From the NCBI GenBank assembly GCA_963169105.1, contig OY720638.1, forward strand, positions 8,604,749 through 8,668,748: DNA of 64,000 nt, in the 5' to 3' direction. The stretch is from Ceriagrion tenellum. Taxonomy: Eukaryota; Arthropoda; Insecta; Odonata; Coenagrionidae. Of this stretch, positions 1 through 11,900 are shown one piece after another (positions within the stretch are counted from its first letter, which is position 1; each line of letters opens with the position of its first letter). A program made the translations under genes and the position numbers. Under the pieces are notes generated by a model. The model was not told the origin of the DNA. It searched no databases and saw only the letters and a program-made list of their open reading frames with translations.

Positions 1-1104
1 ATTTAACTGGGTTGAGGGTACAGAACTCCCACTGGTTTACTGCACTTCGAAAGGAGTCTGAGAGAGCATGAGGTCAAGGAGGGTGAAAGGGAAGAAACGA
101 AAGATAAGGACTTTTCTTCTTCCCTTTCACCTCTCCCCAACATCCCATGCCTCTATTGTCCCTCTGAAGGTCACTCACCCAATAGGGGGTCCGGCACAAT
201 TCCCGTCTAATCCTCCCTCACCAACCACCTGGCCTTGGCTCCACCAATTCTCCACCCACTCCCTTTTCCCGTCCCTAGCTCCCAACCCCCTTTCCAATTT
301 GACTGTGCGGTGGGCGAAATGTGTCCCTCTTCCCCTCAGGCAGCAGCAGCTTAGCATTACCACCAGCAATCAGCAAGGCAATCTCTCGAGTCTGAATTGG
401 CAAAGTGTTATCAGTGCCTTGTAATGACCTGGCGAAACTCTCTGCCCGGGCTTGTGGGAATGACTATGCAGCATGTGAAGTTTCAGCATCATGTTTCCAC
501 CGTTGAAAAAGTATCTTCATGCGTACTGAAATTCTGGCTTCAAAATCCCGACACATCGTACGAATGCATTGAAATGTTAAGAAATTGTGACACTCTTTCC
601 CCATCTGAAGAGAAAGACGTCAGTTCTTCTGTTTAGATGAGAAAAATTTGTTATTCATGTCTTAAATTTCGTCAGTGAGAAGGCATAGCAAATAAACTCC
701 AGCAACATTATGAATGGTAAAATTTGGCATTTCTCCCTTTCGCTACGATCGCAACCGTGCTTACATGCCTCAGATTTTTCAACGGAGGCAGACGAAAGTC
801 GCTTGAAAACGATGTAGATTTTGCCGCGCACGAACAGCAAGCCAACACGCCTTTGCGGCTGAGTGGGATACAAGCAAGCAAAAGAAAGTCCCAGGGGTAA
901 ATAGGCACCCCATCTCGTGGTATGCCGGACTGTGTCCATGGTCCATAGTTTTTTATGCTGTGGATTAACAAAGAATGTATGTTGAATGCTTGAAAAATGT
1001 AGGCTCAGAAATTTTCTTGAATGGTCATAATACAAGAACTTTGTTATCAATAAAGATAAAGTTCCCTTTAACTTTGGTAAATTCAAAGCGAAGCATAAGG
1101 ATTG
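1..1104. other. Intron sequence, no recognised feature
   Basis: Downstream intron of the phosphatase gene. It holds short chance reading frames with no domain pattern and a C/T-rich tract near 100-350. I see no exon, RNA gene or defined repeat end here. Confidence 0.4.
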
Positions 1105-2090
1105 CATGTAACATTAAGGTAGTAACGAATAATTTAATCATTAGCAAAAGTGTTGTCGATTAAAAGTTAAACATTACGGAAATTAAAAAAATAAAAAACA
1201 AGTTGAACAGCTAACGAAACCTGTCTTGGTTAAATTTAATCGGTAATCCCAATTATGTTAAATGAATACACAGTTGGCCATGGGCCATGAGTGGAGATCG
1301 TACTGAGACGAGGGTCATGATTGCCTCCGCCACACGTTCGAGGTTGGGCGTCCTGCTGACTTGTGCTCCAAGACAACGAGAAGCATTGGTGCCTGTGCGA
1401 TTGCTTGTCGCGAGAGAGTTCTATGCGGAGGAATATGTTCACGGCGCTCATGGCAAGGGTAGAATTTTTCATTGCATGGGCCGAGTGCGAAAGGGGAAAA
1501 AAACACAGGTAGCATACGATAACATCAATTGTGATTATAATTTATTACAAATCGTCAGTCTTGTTTTGAACTACATTATGTTTGCTGTTGTTATGGCCTG
1601 GCTTGGTTCTTCAATTCAATTTATTCAATGGTAAAGCCAAACTGTGTATCAACTTCAGCTCAACAACGCACACTGGTGAGATGACATGCTTGCTTTTGGA
1701 GGACTCAAAAGTGAGTGTTATCTCTTCACTCGGAACAGCTGAGGGGGTTTACCTTTCAAGGTCAAGGTTCCAGCACAACTGTCCGAGCGTAAATAAGTAA
1801 ACACCTTGAACCCATAGCTTTTCGTGTTGAAAGACAGGAGAGTAAAATAATATATTATACCATTGAAATGCCACATATTACCTAGGTACAGTTGAATTTC
1901 ACGGTCGTACAGAATTATCATGAAGATTTTCGTTAAAGACGGGCAGGAATTCGGCCGAATTGGCTGAAATTTCTTTAACTTCTGTCATTACATTTCATAA
2001 AATCAATTCGATACCTCCACTGGGTACCGAAACCGCCATGTGTAAAATTGTAACATCGCAATTACGTAAAGTCAAATAATGATTTCATAA
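1105..2090 (+). repeat. Dispersed repeat, copy A (uninterrupted)
   Basis: About 1 kb alignable by eye to two later segments: 1105-1285 matches 15515-15703, and 1275-2090 matches 17971-18785. Shared blocks include the TTTAATC(A/G)TTAGCAAA run near 1132, TGGCCATGGGCCATGAGTGG near 1275 and the run through GGCTTGGTTCTTCAATTCA near 1600. Copy A has no insertion at TGGCCATGGGC (1275-1285), so it gives the empty site for the transposon at 15704-17970. No coding pattern was found; the class is unknown. Confidence 0.72.
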
Positions 2091-2846
2091 TGAGGTCAAA
2101 TAATAATTCCATATTGCTTAAGGAATCGGGTGGGACCACTCATGAACTTGCGAGAAATCAAATTTTCCATTAAACCGATATACATAAATTCAGAATTCTA
2201 CTGCATTAATTTTGCCGCATAGTAATTGTACAGGCAACCGAGCAGTTTTTCCGTGGAATTAATTTCCCGGCCTGCAACGATTACTACAAAAAAAGCATGA
2301 TGCATGATTTTTGAACAACAAATAAGACTGTTTGATTTCACATCTTTGCACAGAATTAGATAGTTATTTACACGTCTGATATCAATTCACAGCACGGCTG
2401 TAACACACGAAAGATTAAACAGGTCAAAAAAGAGCAAATGGATATTTTTTGCGATGTTTATGCAAAAACTACATAGATATGAACAACGTTATTACGAATC
2501 GCCAATTTTTTGGTCCCATGAACTTCGTAATAACGAGTCTACTGTAACATCTTTTGCATCATCTGTACAGGATATGTCTGAAAATTCACCAAGCTTCCAA
2601 GGGAGCCACCAACATCTAGTGAGTTTGATGGTTACCTGCATTTGAAGGAAGCACTGAAGAATTGTATTGAGAAGCGATCACAGATACAAATAAAGCCAAT
2701 GACTATGTTTTATCAATGGGAGTCAGGATAATATGAGGTGAGGCAAGGCTTTAATTCTCACTGGTAAACTAATACCTTGGAAGGGTATTAAGGAACAAGA
2801 GTGAGAAAACCTTTCTTCATAGTCCGACAGTTGGAAAAAGACTAAC

Positions 2847-2982
2847 CAATGACTGGACCAAGAAGTTCCTCTGGTGCCTGAGATCACAAACGGTGTTGAA
2901 TATTGACACTTGGCCTTCATCTTCTAACTGCTGAAGCAGAGAATCGAGGGCAACAAGAGTGCCCGTTCGGCCAACACCCGCA
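2847..2982 (-). CDS. Ptp69D: Ptp69D-like exon: phosphate-binding loop and following helix
   Basis: 136 bp, acceptor TTTCTGCAG and donor GTTAGT. It completes the split Ser and continues AGVGRTGTLVALDSLLQQLE, giving an intact HCSAGVGRTG P-loop, then NTVCDLRHQRNFLVQSL. Leaves in phase 0. The next exon (Q-loop end of D1, then D2) was not found in 1-2846 and should be outside the window. Confidence 0.92.
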
Positions 2983-5900
2983 CTGCAGAAATGAAACATG
3001 AACATAAATAATCTCTTTTGGAATACTTAAATATGCCCACATTTATATGTGCAAATTCAGACAGAAATGGCCATTTTATCTCAAGATTTTCCAAGGATTT
3101 TACAGTCACAACATTGTTGGAAAGAGAACAGGGGTCAAAGAAAACACATTATAAGAAACCATTCTTACAACACATTAAATCTCCATTTCTTACCAAACAT
3201 ATTTTCCCACTTTTGACAAGTTAACTCACCACACAGGATAGTCACATAAAATAATGATACATCAGAAACTCGATATTATGATGTCCAAAGGACCAAAAAT
3301 TGCCACTCATATTTTAGTTTAGAATTTTTTAACCTTTTTAATAATTTACAAAAAGTATTTATTTTGTTTCTGTCAAGAAGTGCGTTATTATTACATAAAT
3401 ACTTGTGTTAATGTTACGAATCCATATATATAGGCATTTCAGGTGCGTATGATTGTTTGTCGCAGTGTGTGTTTCTTTTGTCAGACAAACGGATGTGACT
3501 TTCTTTTCTTTTCTGAATAAAAGTTCAGTTCCATGAGCAACTTTAAACGACTCAGGTGCATAGTCATTTATATCTTCCCAAATCCGATCCTTGCTGTATT
3601 TAAAAGGAGTGTAATTATAGCAAACAGATAGAAATCCTAACAGTTTCCCCAGCTGTAGCTGTCATTGACCATGTTTTAAAACGAGTTACGGCCGTTACTT
3701 GTGAATGCATGCTTAAATAAATGTGTGTACAATAAGAAACCTTAAATTAACAATTACTTTGTGGTTCCCTTCGCAATTGTATCTGTCTGTGATCACAGTG
3801 CCGGCAAAATCTCCACCTAGTTAACAAAATGTATTTAAAGCTTAAGTTGTGAGTAAAAACTTAAGTGCAGATAAAACTAAATTGAATAAGAATTTTATTT
3901 TCTAAATCCATGGTTAGTTGAGAGGAGCAACTACTATGGGTACTAAAGATTGGCATTTATTTCTAAAATGTACGCAGTCACGACAGTGGCTGCCTCAACT
4001 GTGCTTCCAGTCTTCATCATGCAATCATAAGTAACAAGAATGCTGAACTCAACCCATTTCCAAATAATTGATCCCACAGTATTATTTATGGTGGCTTTTA
4101 TATCATCTGCTGAATACATGAGCGTGTGAGGAAATATTATTTCCCTCCAATTACTCATTGCTCGATGACAAACGGGGTGTGAACCGGCATATTTTCCATA
4201 TCGCTGTCAGTTTATGATGCACTATGTTTTCGCTTCTTCTAAAAGGTCAAGTTCTTTGGATGGGTAGAATAATCACTGAAAATAATTTTCCTAATAAATA
4301 TTTTCCCTTACCAACCGAAATTTCCACTAATGTACCCCCTATTTTTCTTCATAGAATTACGAGTTTAAAACTAAATTCACATAGATGGGTAACGAGGCGG
4401 AAAAGCTGAAGACAGGAAAGCGGGAAACCAATCACAGGCCTGTTCTGCAAGTCAAAGCTCTGCCCCTTATCTATCCACCTGCCTGTGACTAGCTTTCCGC
4501 TTTCCCATCATCCACATTACAGCCTTGTTTTCTATCTATGTGAATTAAGCTTTACAATTTGTCTGGTTTATCACAAGATGATATTCTCTTGAATGTAATT
4601 CTAGATGTACAATAAACATGCAATATGTAATAAAAAGTTCTTTGCATCAATTGATGCCCGAGGATATATTTACCATTTCATTAGCCCTGTTTAGATACAA
4701 TAGTGAATAATTTCACCTAAGAAGGTGAAATAGAAATGGTTCTGGATTACATGATTCAGATTCCTAATATTTAACTAAGCAATGATTAACTTATACGCCA
4801 ACTTTCATTAAGTAAATGCGACAAACTATTGCTATTATTTTAAAAAGAGAAAATCGCATTGGTTTCAACCCATTGATGATGGCATGGCAAGTAGATTATG
4901 TATGCCTCACTGACAGGCCTGCGCCAGCCAATAATCTTTTGGTACTAGGCATTAGTTAATACCCAACAGCATTATTATGACAGACCAAAGTTCCAAAGGT
5001 ATTCACAAATCAATTTCTGAGAAACAAGGAATGATTCTTAAGCTCCATCAGGTCAGCATGATGATGAAAAGAATTAACTGGAATATAAAGAGTAGTGCTT
5101 TGCATCCATTTGAATGTACAATGGCCCATGGGAGTGCACTCATAGTGCCAAACAACTTATCACCTGTCACCCTTGCTCACTCAGTATAACTAACTGCAAG
5201 CATTACCATATGAACAATTTATTTATGTATTTTATTACACATATATTCTTGATGCTAAACAAAAACTACAACACACTTCTGTAATTAAGGGCATAGCAAG
5301 AGAGCTATAAGATGGCCAAAGAATACATGTAAAAACATATTAAGTTAAATATTGCTCAAAGGTCACTAAGTTTCATTTAACAAACTTCATTGAAGCAACA
5401 TAAGCATGGTTTCATAAGAAATGCAATTAAACCATTATAAGTAAAAATATAAGTTCCTTTTTAAAATCCCACAATAAAGATTGAAAAGGGGTGAACACAA
5501 CAATGACTCTGTTCTTCCTTCCCTCAAGAATTTAGGCTGAAAATATTCAATTTGAGTTAAAAAATGATACATTAAGTCTGACATGTTCCTGTGCACAGGA
5601 AGAAGAGTATAGTGATCAATGTCAATGAAGTCTATTACTATTACCTGCAATGCACAAGAATTGGACCCTTCTCCAATGAATAGGCTTCATTCATTCTCTT
5701 TATAAATTTCAAAATTCCTGAAGGATGCTCTGGAGCCATAAAATCTTTCCAAACCAAGAAGTGGTACTGAATAATACTTCTCTCCTCCTTTTCTTTGTCC
5801 AAAAAAGTTCGTGTCATTTTCAACTCCCGAATAATATAGTCTGCAGAGTGAAAAGAATTCTCATTACTCACAGCAGAATTTAGGGACACTATGAAGAAAG

Positions 5901-8900
5901 AAGAGATGAAACAACAGCAATAATCATACTAATAAAAGTGTAATAAAAGATTCTGATGGCTGCACGTCATATATCAAAGCACCCCATAATGCACAGCTTC
6001 AAAGTACTGCACAAAAGGATATTCACTCATAATTCAGACAAAAAAAATTTCATTGCCACATATGCTGAAAAGTGGATTATTTTTAGGCCAAGTGCACATT
6101 TTTTCAAGTTTAAGTAAAAGTAAAGCAATTGTTGGAATGAAGATGATATTAACTTAATATTTTTAATGTCTTCCTGCTTTATTTTCATGCCCATGATTTG
6201 CATTGATGAGCAAACACCAGATTTTGAACTCAAGGCAAACAATGCAAAAAAATCAAGTTGTGAGTTTTACATCCAGCAAAAGGCTACATTTTTGAGAGAT
6301 AAAAAAATTCTTCATGCCCTTATTTACTTCCAGGTTAATTTTCTATTTTTCACCAATTCATCAAAAATAAAACAATATACCTAATTCAACTCCGAAAGAA
6401 AACCATCCTGAATCTAAAGGAAAAACTTAATTTGAGAAGGAAACAATAGAAATCAACAAATTTGGCATTTTTTAAAGATTAAATTCACTTTCACTTTCTG
6501 GGTCACATTAACTCAATACAACATGCACCTATGAGAAAATAAACCTTCAGCACAGTATTTTTGCAGAGCAAAATAACACTACATACAAAAAATGAACTTT
6601 TAGTGAAACACAAGAAAAGTATTTCTTTGGTGCTTTTCATGAAAACATTACTCTATTTATAAGCAGCTTGAAGCCTTAGAAAAACAAAGACAGGTGTGTT
6701 TAAAACATCAAAGTACCAATGCATTATTTTGAGAATGTAAAATCATGGAAAGCTTTGGATTTATTAAATATCCCAGAGACAACCCGAGGCAAATCAAGAT
6801 AACAGATTTGTTAGCAAATGTTATGGCAATGGATTATCAACCATTTTCAACAGTAAACAACAAAGGGTCTCATGTCTTCCTGAAATATCTTGAACACAAA
6901 TACCAAATTCCGGATAGAACCACCTCCGGTAGTACTGTATTACCAAAGTTTTACAGTAAAGTGAAGGAGGATGTGAAGAAGAAGTTGGAAGATGATTTTA
7001 TTGGTACAAAAGTAGAGTCCTTTTCATTTACAAGTTATCTCTGGACATTGGCCATTTAGCCATTACATTGATATAGTAATTTTTCAATGAAGGAATTAAC
7101 ATTGAATATCTCACACTTTCAAGGTATGTATGCATTTATACAAAATTACCAAGTGTTTTTATGCTGTCATTTTGTAAATCTATAAGGAATTGGGTAATAT
7201 ACCTATCTTATGAAAATTTAGGTGACTAACCTGGGATAGTCTTCTAACTCTACTAAAAGCTTAAGTGAGTTGCTAAACAATGTATTTTAAACAATAAACA
7301 TTTTTAATGATGTAACCTAAATGCTTCCTCTTATTCCCATTGTTATTTTCCTTGGAATGTGAACTATGGGTGATGTTAAGTCGTAGGTTCTCACAATGCT
7401 GAGCATATCTTAGAGAAGATTGAATCCCTTATCAATGAATGGAACCTTCTTTCAAGTTCCGTTTTCATAGCGACAGATAATGGGACCAGTATAAGTGCTG
7501 CCATTGCCATGAATGCCTTTGGGTGGCAGCATGTTTCATGTTTCAACCACACATTACAACTTGCCATTGGTGATGCCAAGAAAATGTATTATTTGGAAAG
7601 TGTTTTGTCTCAATGTCATAAATATAAATAAATATAAATAAATGTCATGTAAAAATATTGTCACAGTACCATCATATTTCATCTGCACATGAGAGGTCAG
7701 TCAGCAGTTTCAATTACTACAATGTTATAAATACAGTGAAATAATGAAGTTGTAATGCTTATAATGGTAACTTCAGGTGACAAATATGTGTCAATATTAT
7801 CAATAGTACCAGCTATTGACCATCTCATTATGACTTTAAATGAATACGATGGAGAAGGAGTAACCTTTTCTAAGTATCTGGCAGTTTCAGTAAAGAAACG
7901 CTTCAGCAAATTTAGGGAATAATCAATACATCAGAAATCAATGTGTTTTGACCCAAGATATAAAATTGTATGTTCAACATCAGAAGAGCAGCAGGTAGTT
8001 AAAGATATGATGAATGCAGAAATTGGTAGTGTTAGAATAAAGCTGCAGTCAAATGAGTGTGTCACAGCATCTACGACAGAAATTTGCAGTAAATCTACAC
8101 CCGGTAGGATTACTAACAAGACCTTGAAGTATTATGCCTTTCTTTGGGAATTTTAAGAACATGTATGATACTCTTTCCTTGAATTTCATTTTTTCAGATG
8201 ATAGAATAGGTATTTGGAAAAAATTTTATGGTAAAAGCACTGGAAACTCAAAGGAAACTTAGGATAAACTTGAAATGTATTTCAAAGAAGATCAAGATTG
8301 ACCAATCCTCTTTCATAATGGAAAATTCAGGGTACACATTACAAAATGCTGTGCATTAAGGCCAGAAAATATCAAAGTATTCCAGGGTCTGAGACTTCTA
8401 GTGAGAATCTTTTCTGCAGCAGGTAATGTTGTTACAGATAGACGTGGAAATTTAAGCCCCACTGAATTAGAGCAGCTTGTATTTTTTTACATGATAACTT
8501 AGGAAGACTGTGAAGTTTTTATTATTTCAAAAGCATTTAATTTTTTTGGTATCCCAGAAGAATTTTTTATCTCTGGGGGCTTTCTATTCTTAGGGGCATG
8601 ATATATTTTATTTTTATGTAAGAAATGCAACAATAAATGTGAAAAAAATGCAGTAATAGCCGCTTTCAATACCAACATGTTGATGAAACTTAAATTGGGA
8701 TTTAAATTTAAAAAGCATACCAATATTTATTCGATTCAATTCGAAGTTTGAATAATTTTGCTAAGTTGATTTGAGGTGAAAAAGCATGATTTGCACATCA
8801 CCAATCAACACCCATATTATTTCCATTTAGCTACTGCATTGAGTACATTTACAAATTCAAATGCTTAACTGGACCTTAACAGCTGCTAACCTCCCCCACC

Positions 8901-11900
8901 CACTCCCCATTACACGGCCACCTCCCCCCCCCCACCATATCTCCCACAAATTTCACCTTCACATTTTTTAATTTACTGAAATAAATTAAAGATGCATGAC
9001 AAAATATACAATTTTTTGCAAATTCGGCACATATTATTGAGGACCACTCCATTGTGACATTACAAGCAGTCGTACGAAAATCTTTATACTTCGATGCATA
9101 CTTGCATGGCTCCAGATGGAATAAATCTTTGCTATATCTCATGCAATACCTCTGATATTAGATGTTTCCTCACTTAAATCGCACACACAACAATACAATC
9201 TATAAATAACATCATGCTTTCAATTGAAGGAGGAAAAGCACCCAAGAAAGGGAAAATATTCAAAATGAGCCCTCCATTACACGAGACAAAGTGCATTTTG
9301 GGCAAAGTGAAGTGCCATGGTAGCCACACAAATCGCCAGCAATCTCCCATCCGAATTGAGGCCCACACTGAAAAATTCAGACTGTAGCTATAAAATGGAG
9401 ACTTTTGAAGCTTTCTTCACTCATTTAATGAGACACACTCAAGTTCTGCTGGGAATAGAAGGCATAAGGAAGGTGAGGGCTTTCACAAAAAAATCACAGC
9501 AAAACAAAAATGGATGCATTTAATGCCCCATTCTATTTAAAAAGTCATGTCCAGAAAAAGTTTTGCATTTGCAATACTCACTTAGATAAAAGAAGGTATA
9601 AATAAATACTGAGAACGATTTCAGTTTCCCAGCAGCATCTGTTAATGAAATTGCTGACGAAGCTCCTGGCCAAAGCCAGCTCCTGGCATTCCATAAGGGA
9701 TGCAAAGACTTTTTGCCCACAGCATTCACTCACTTTTTCCATTTGAAAATGGAATTCATGCATCTGCTGAAGTTTTGAATCATTAATGTTAAGCATGCAT
9801 AGCATTAGAATACAAGTGTATTAAATGAAAGCACTTCCAGTGACCAAGGATAAGGATTAAAAAAAAAAAATTACCTGAGTATCTTTTCTCCTGGACATGT
9901 GAGATGCTTATATCACCACAAACCTTGTCTCCTTCATCAGGCCAATACTTAGCACATTTGGTTTTACTGTATTCCTCCAGATTAGTGAGCATTAATATGA
10001 GCTCCAAATGCTGTTCCCAAATCATTTTCCAGAAATCACACACTGTATTGTCCATGGGTCCCTGGGCACAAATGAATTTCTTTCTTTCCTTATAACCAAC
10101 TACAAAGTTGGCATTGATATAATCTCCTCCAATCACATTCTCAGCACACGACAGCTTCACTCGTGTTTGATCGTATGCCTTGATATCTGGATACCTATTT
10201 TTGTACATATTTTCTCTTGCCTCAGATGCTCGAGTAGTTCTGTCTGGAAATCTGTCAGGGAGGAGCTGCAAGGAAGAGAAATAAGAGTATACAGTCATAA
10301 TTCTGGTATAAACAAAAAATCTGGGATGAAAAAATGTTATACCCTGAAATGCAATGGGTGAGTTTCAATACTAAAATCTTTCTTTCAACCTAAGCCATGG
10401 GCAATTTGATATCATGAGAACACAGATAGTTACACATATTCCATTGACCCCATAAATATAACACAGGGCCTTGAATATTCAGAATCATTAACAATCAACA
10501 ACAGATCAACCACACAAAACCATCCCCTAGGCAGGAAAATTCCATCCACACTGGACTCTAAACAGTGGCCAATGAATAGGCAGATAACAACTTAACACTG
10601 ACCCAGATGGCATACAAGGTTATGGCAACATTACATTGAAGGTGTGAAAACCTTGGCAATACCACCCATGCTGATGTAAAACTGCAGCAGCATTGAAAAA
10701 ATGATATTGTATAAGCAAGGTTAATCAAGGTTTCAGCCAGGTTGTTCCTGCAAGGGTCCTCCACTGCATTCTTTGCGAGAAACAGACATTGCCCAAGAAA
10801 TTACCAGCCTGTATAATTTAAATCACTCTTCTACAAGATTCTTGAACATATTATTCTAAGCAATTTTATGAAATTTCTGGACAGTTGAAACTCCTTCTAT
10901 GGTAGTCAGGGTAGATCTTGGCAAACACAACTTGCCCTCTTTCTTTATGACATCCTAAAATCAGGTGAATTGAAAAAGCAAGTCGACACGATATTCCTTG
11001 ATTTCAAGAACGCATTCGACAAGGTTCCCCACAATAAACTCATATATTCAAATTGCAATCACATGGGATAAGCCAAAATACAGAGGATTGGATACATGCA
11101 TTTCCCAGGGATCACAAGCAAAAAGTAGTACATAATTAATGGTTTTAGCTCTGATATGGTTAGGGTGACATCCCTCAAGGAAGTGCAACTGGCCTCCTTT
11201 GTTGATTATTTATATAAATAGCCTAAGACCTTGAGTTAGTGGTCATCAACCAACAAATTGGCAAAGATATATACTAAGAAGTTCAATCAATAGACCTGAA
11301 CAATGTTAACTCATGGTGCCACAAGTCAGGGCCTGAACCGAATCTCAGTTGCACCACATGTGCACTTCCTGTCTATGACATCATACCACTGCTATCAAGT
11401 ATGTATCAAAGCATTAAGGTTTTCGCATTACTGCTCGTAATGTCACAATGGAGTGGTCCTCCATTATAGATGTCGAATTTGCAAAAAATTGTATATTTTG
11501 TCATGCCTCTTTAATTTATTTCATTAAACTAAAAAATTACGATCAATAATATGGTGAAGTGTACCATTTTTCATTTCTCTTGATAGGCTTGAGTGACGTA
11601 CAGTGTTTTCAATTTTGCGCGAAGAATTGTGTGTGAAAAAAATCTTGGCAAGATGAGAGCCGCGTTCCTTCCTTTGTGCGATTTCTTTCTTCATCGCAGT
11701 ATTTGTTTCACCTCTTCTCATCCCTTCCATGAATCCGATCACCTTCTCTTCCCAACCATCCATTTTCTCCTCCTACTTTTACAAATTTTTAAGATCTAAA
11801 ATGACATATCATCATTATAGGTATGATTATGATTTTTGTCCGGCTCCACCCTTGGATAGCTTTGTGAGTTTCTGACACTGCTCCTGAGCATCAATCTTTC

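Noticed and set aside
1287..1634. 115-codon plus-strand frame in repeat copy A
   Set aside because: The frame is not kept in the homologous copy at 17971-18785 and shows no domain pattern.
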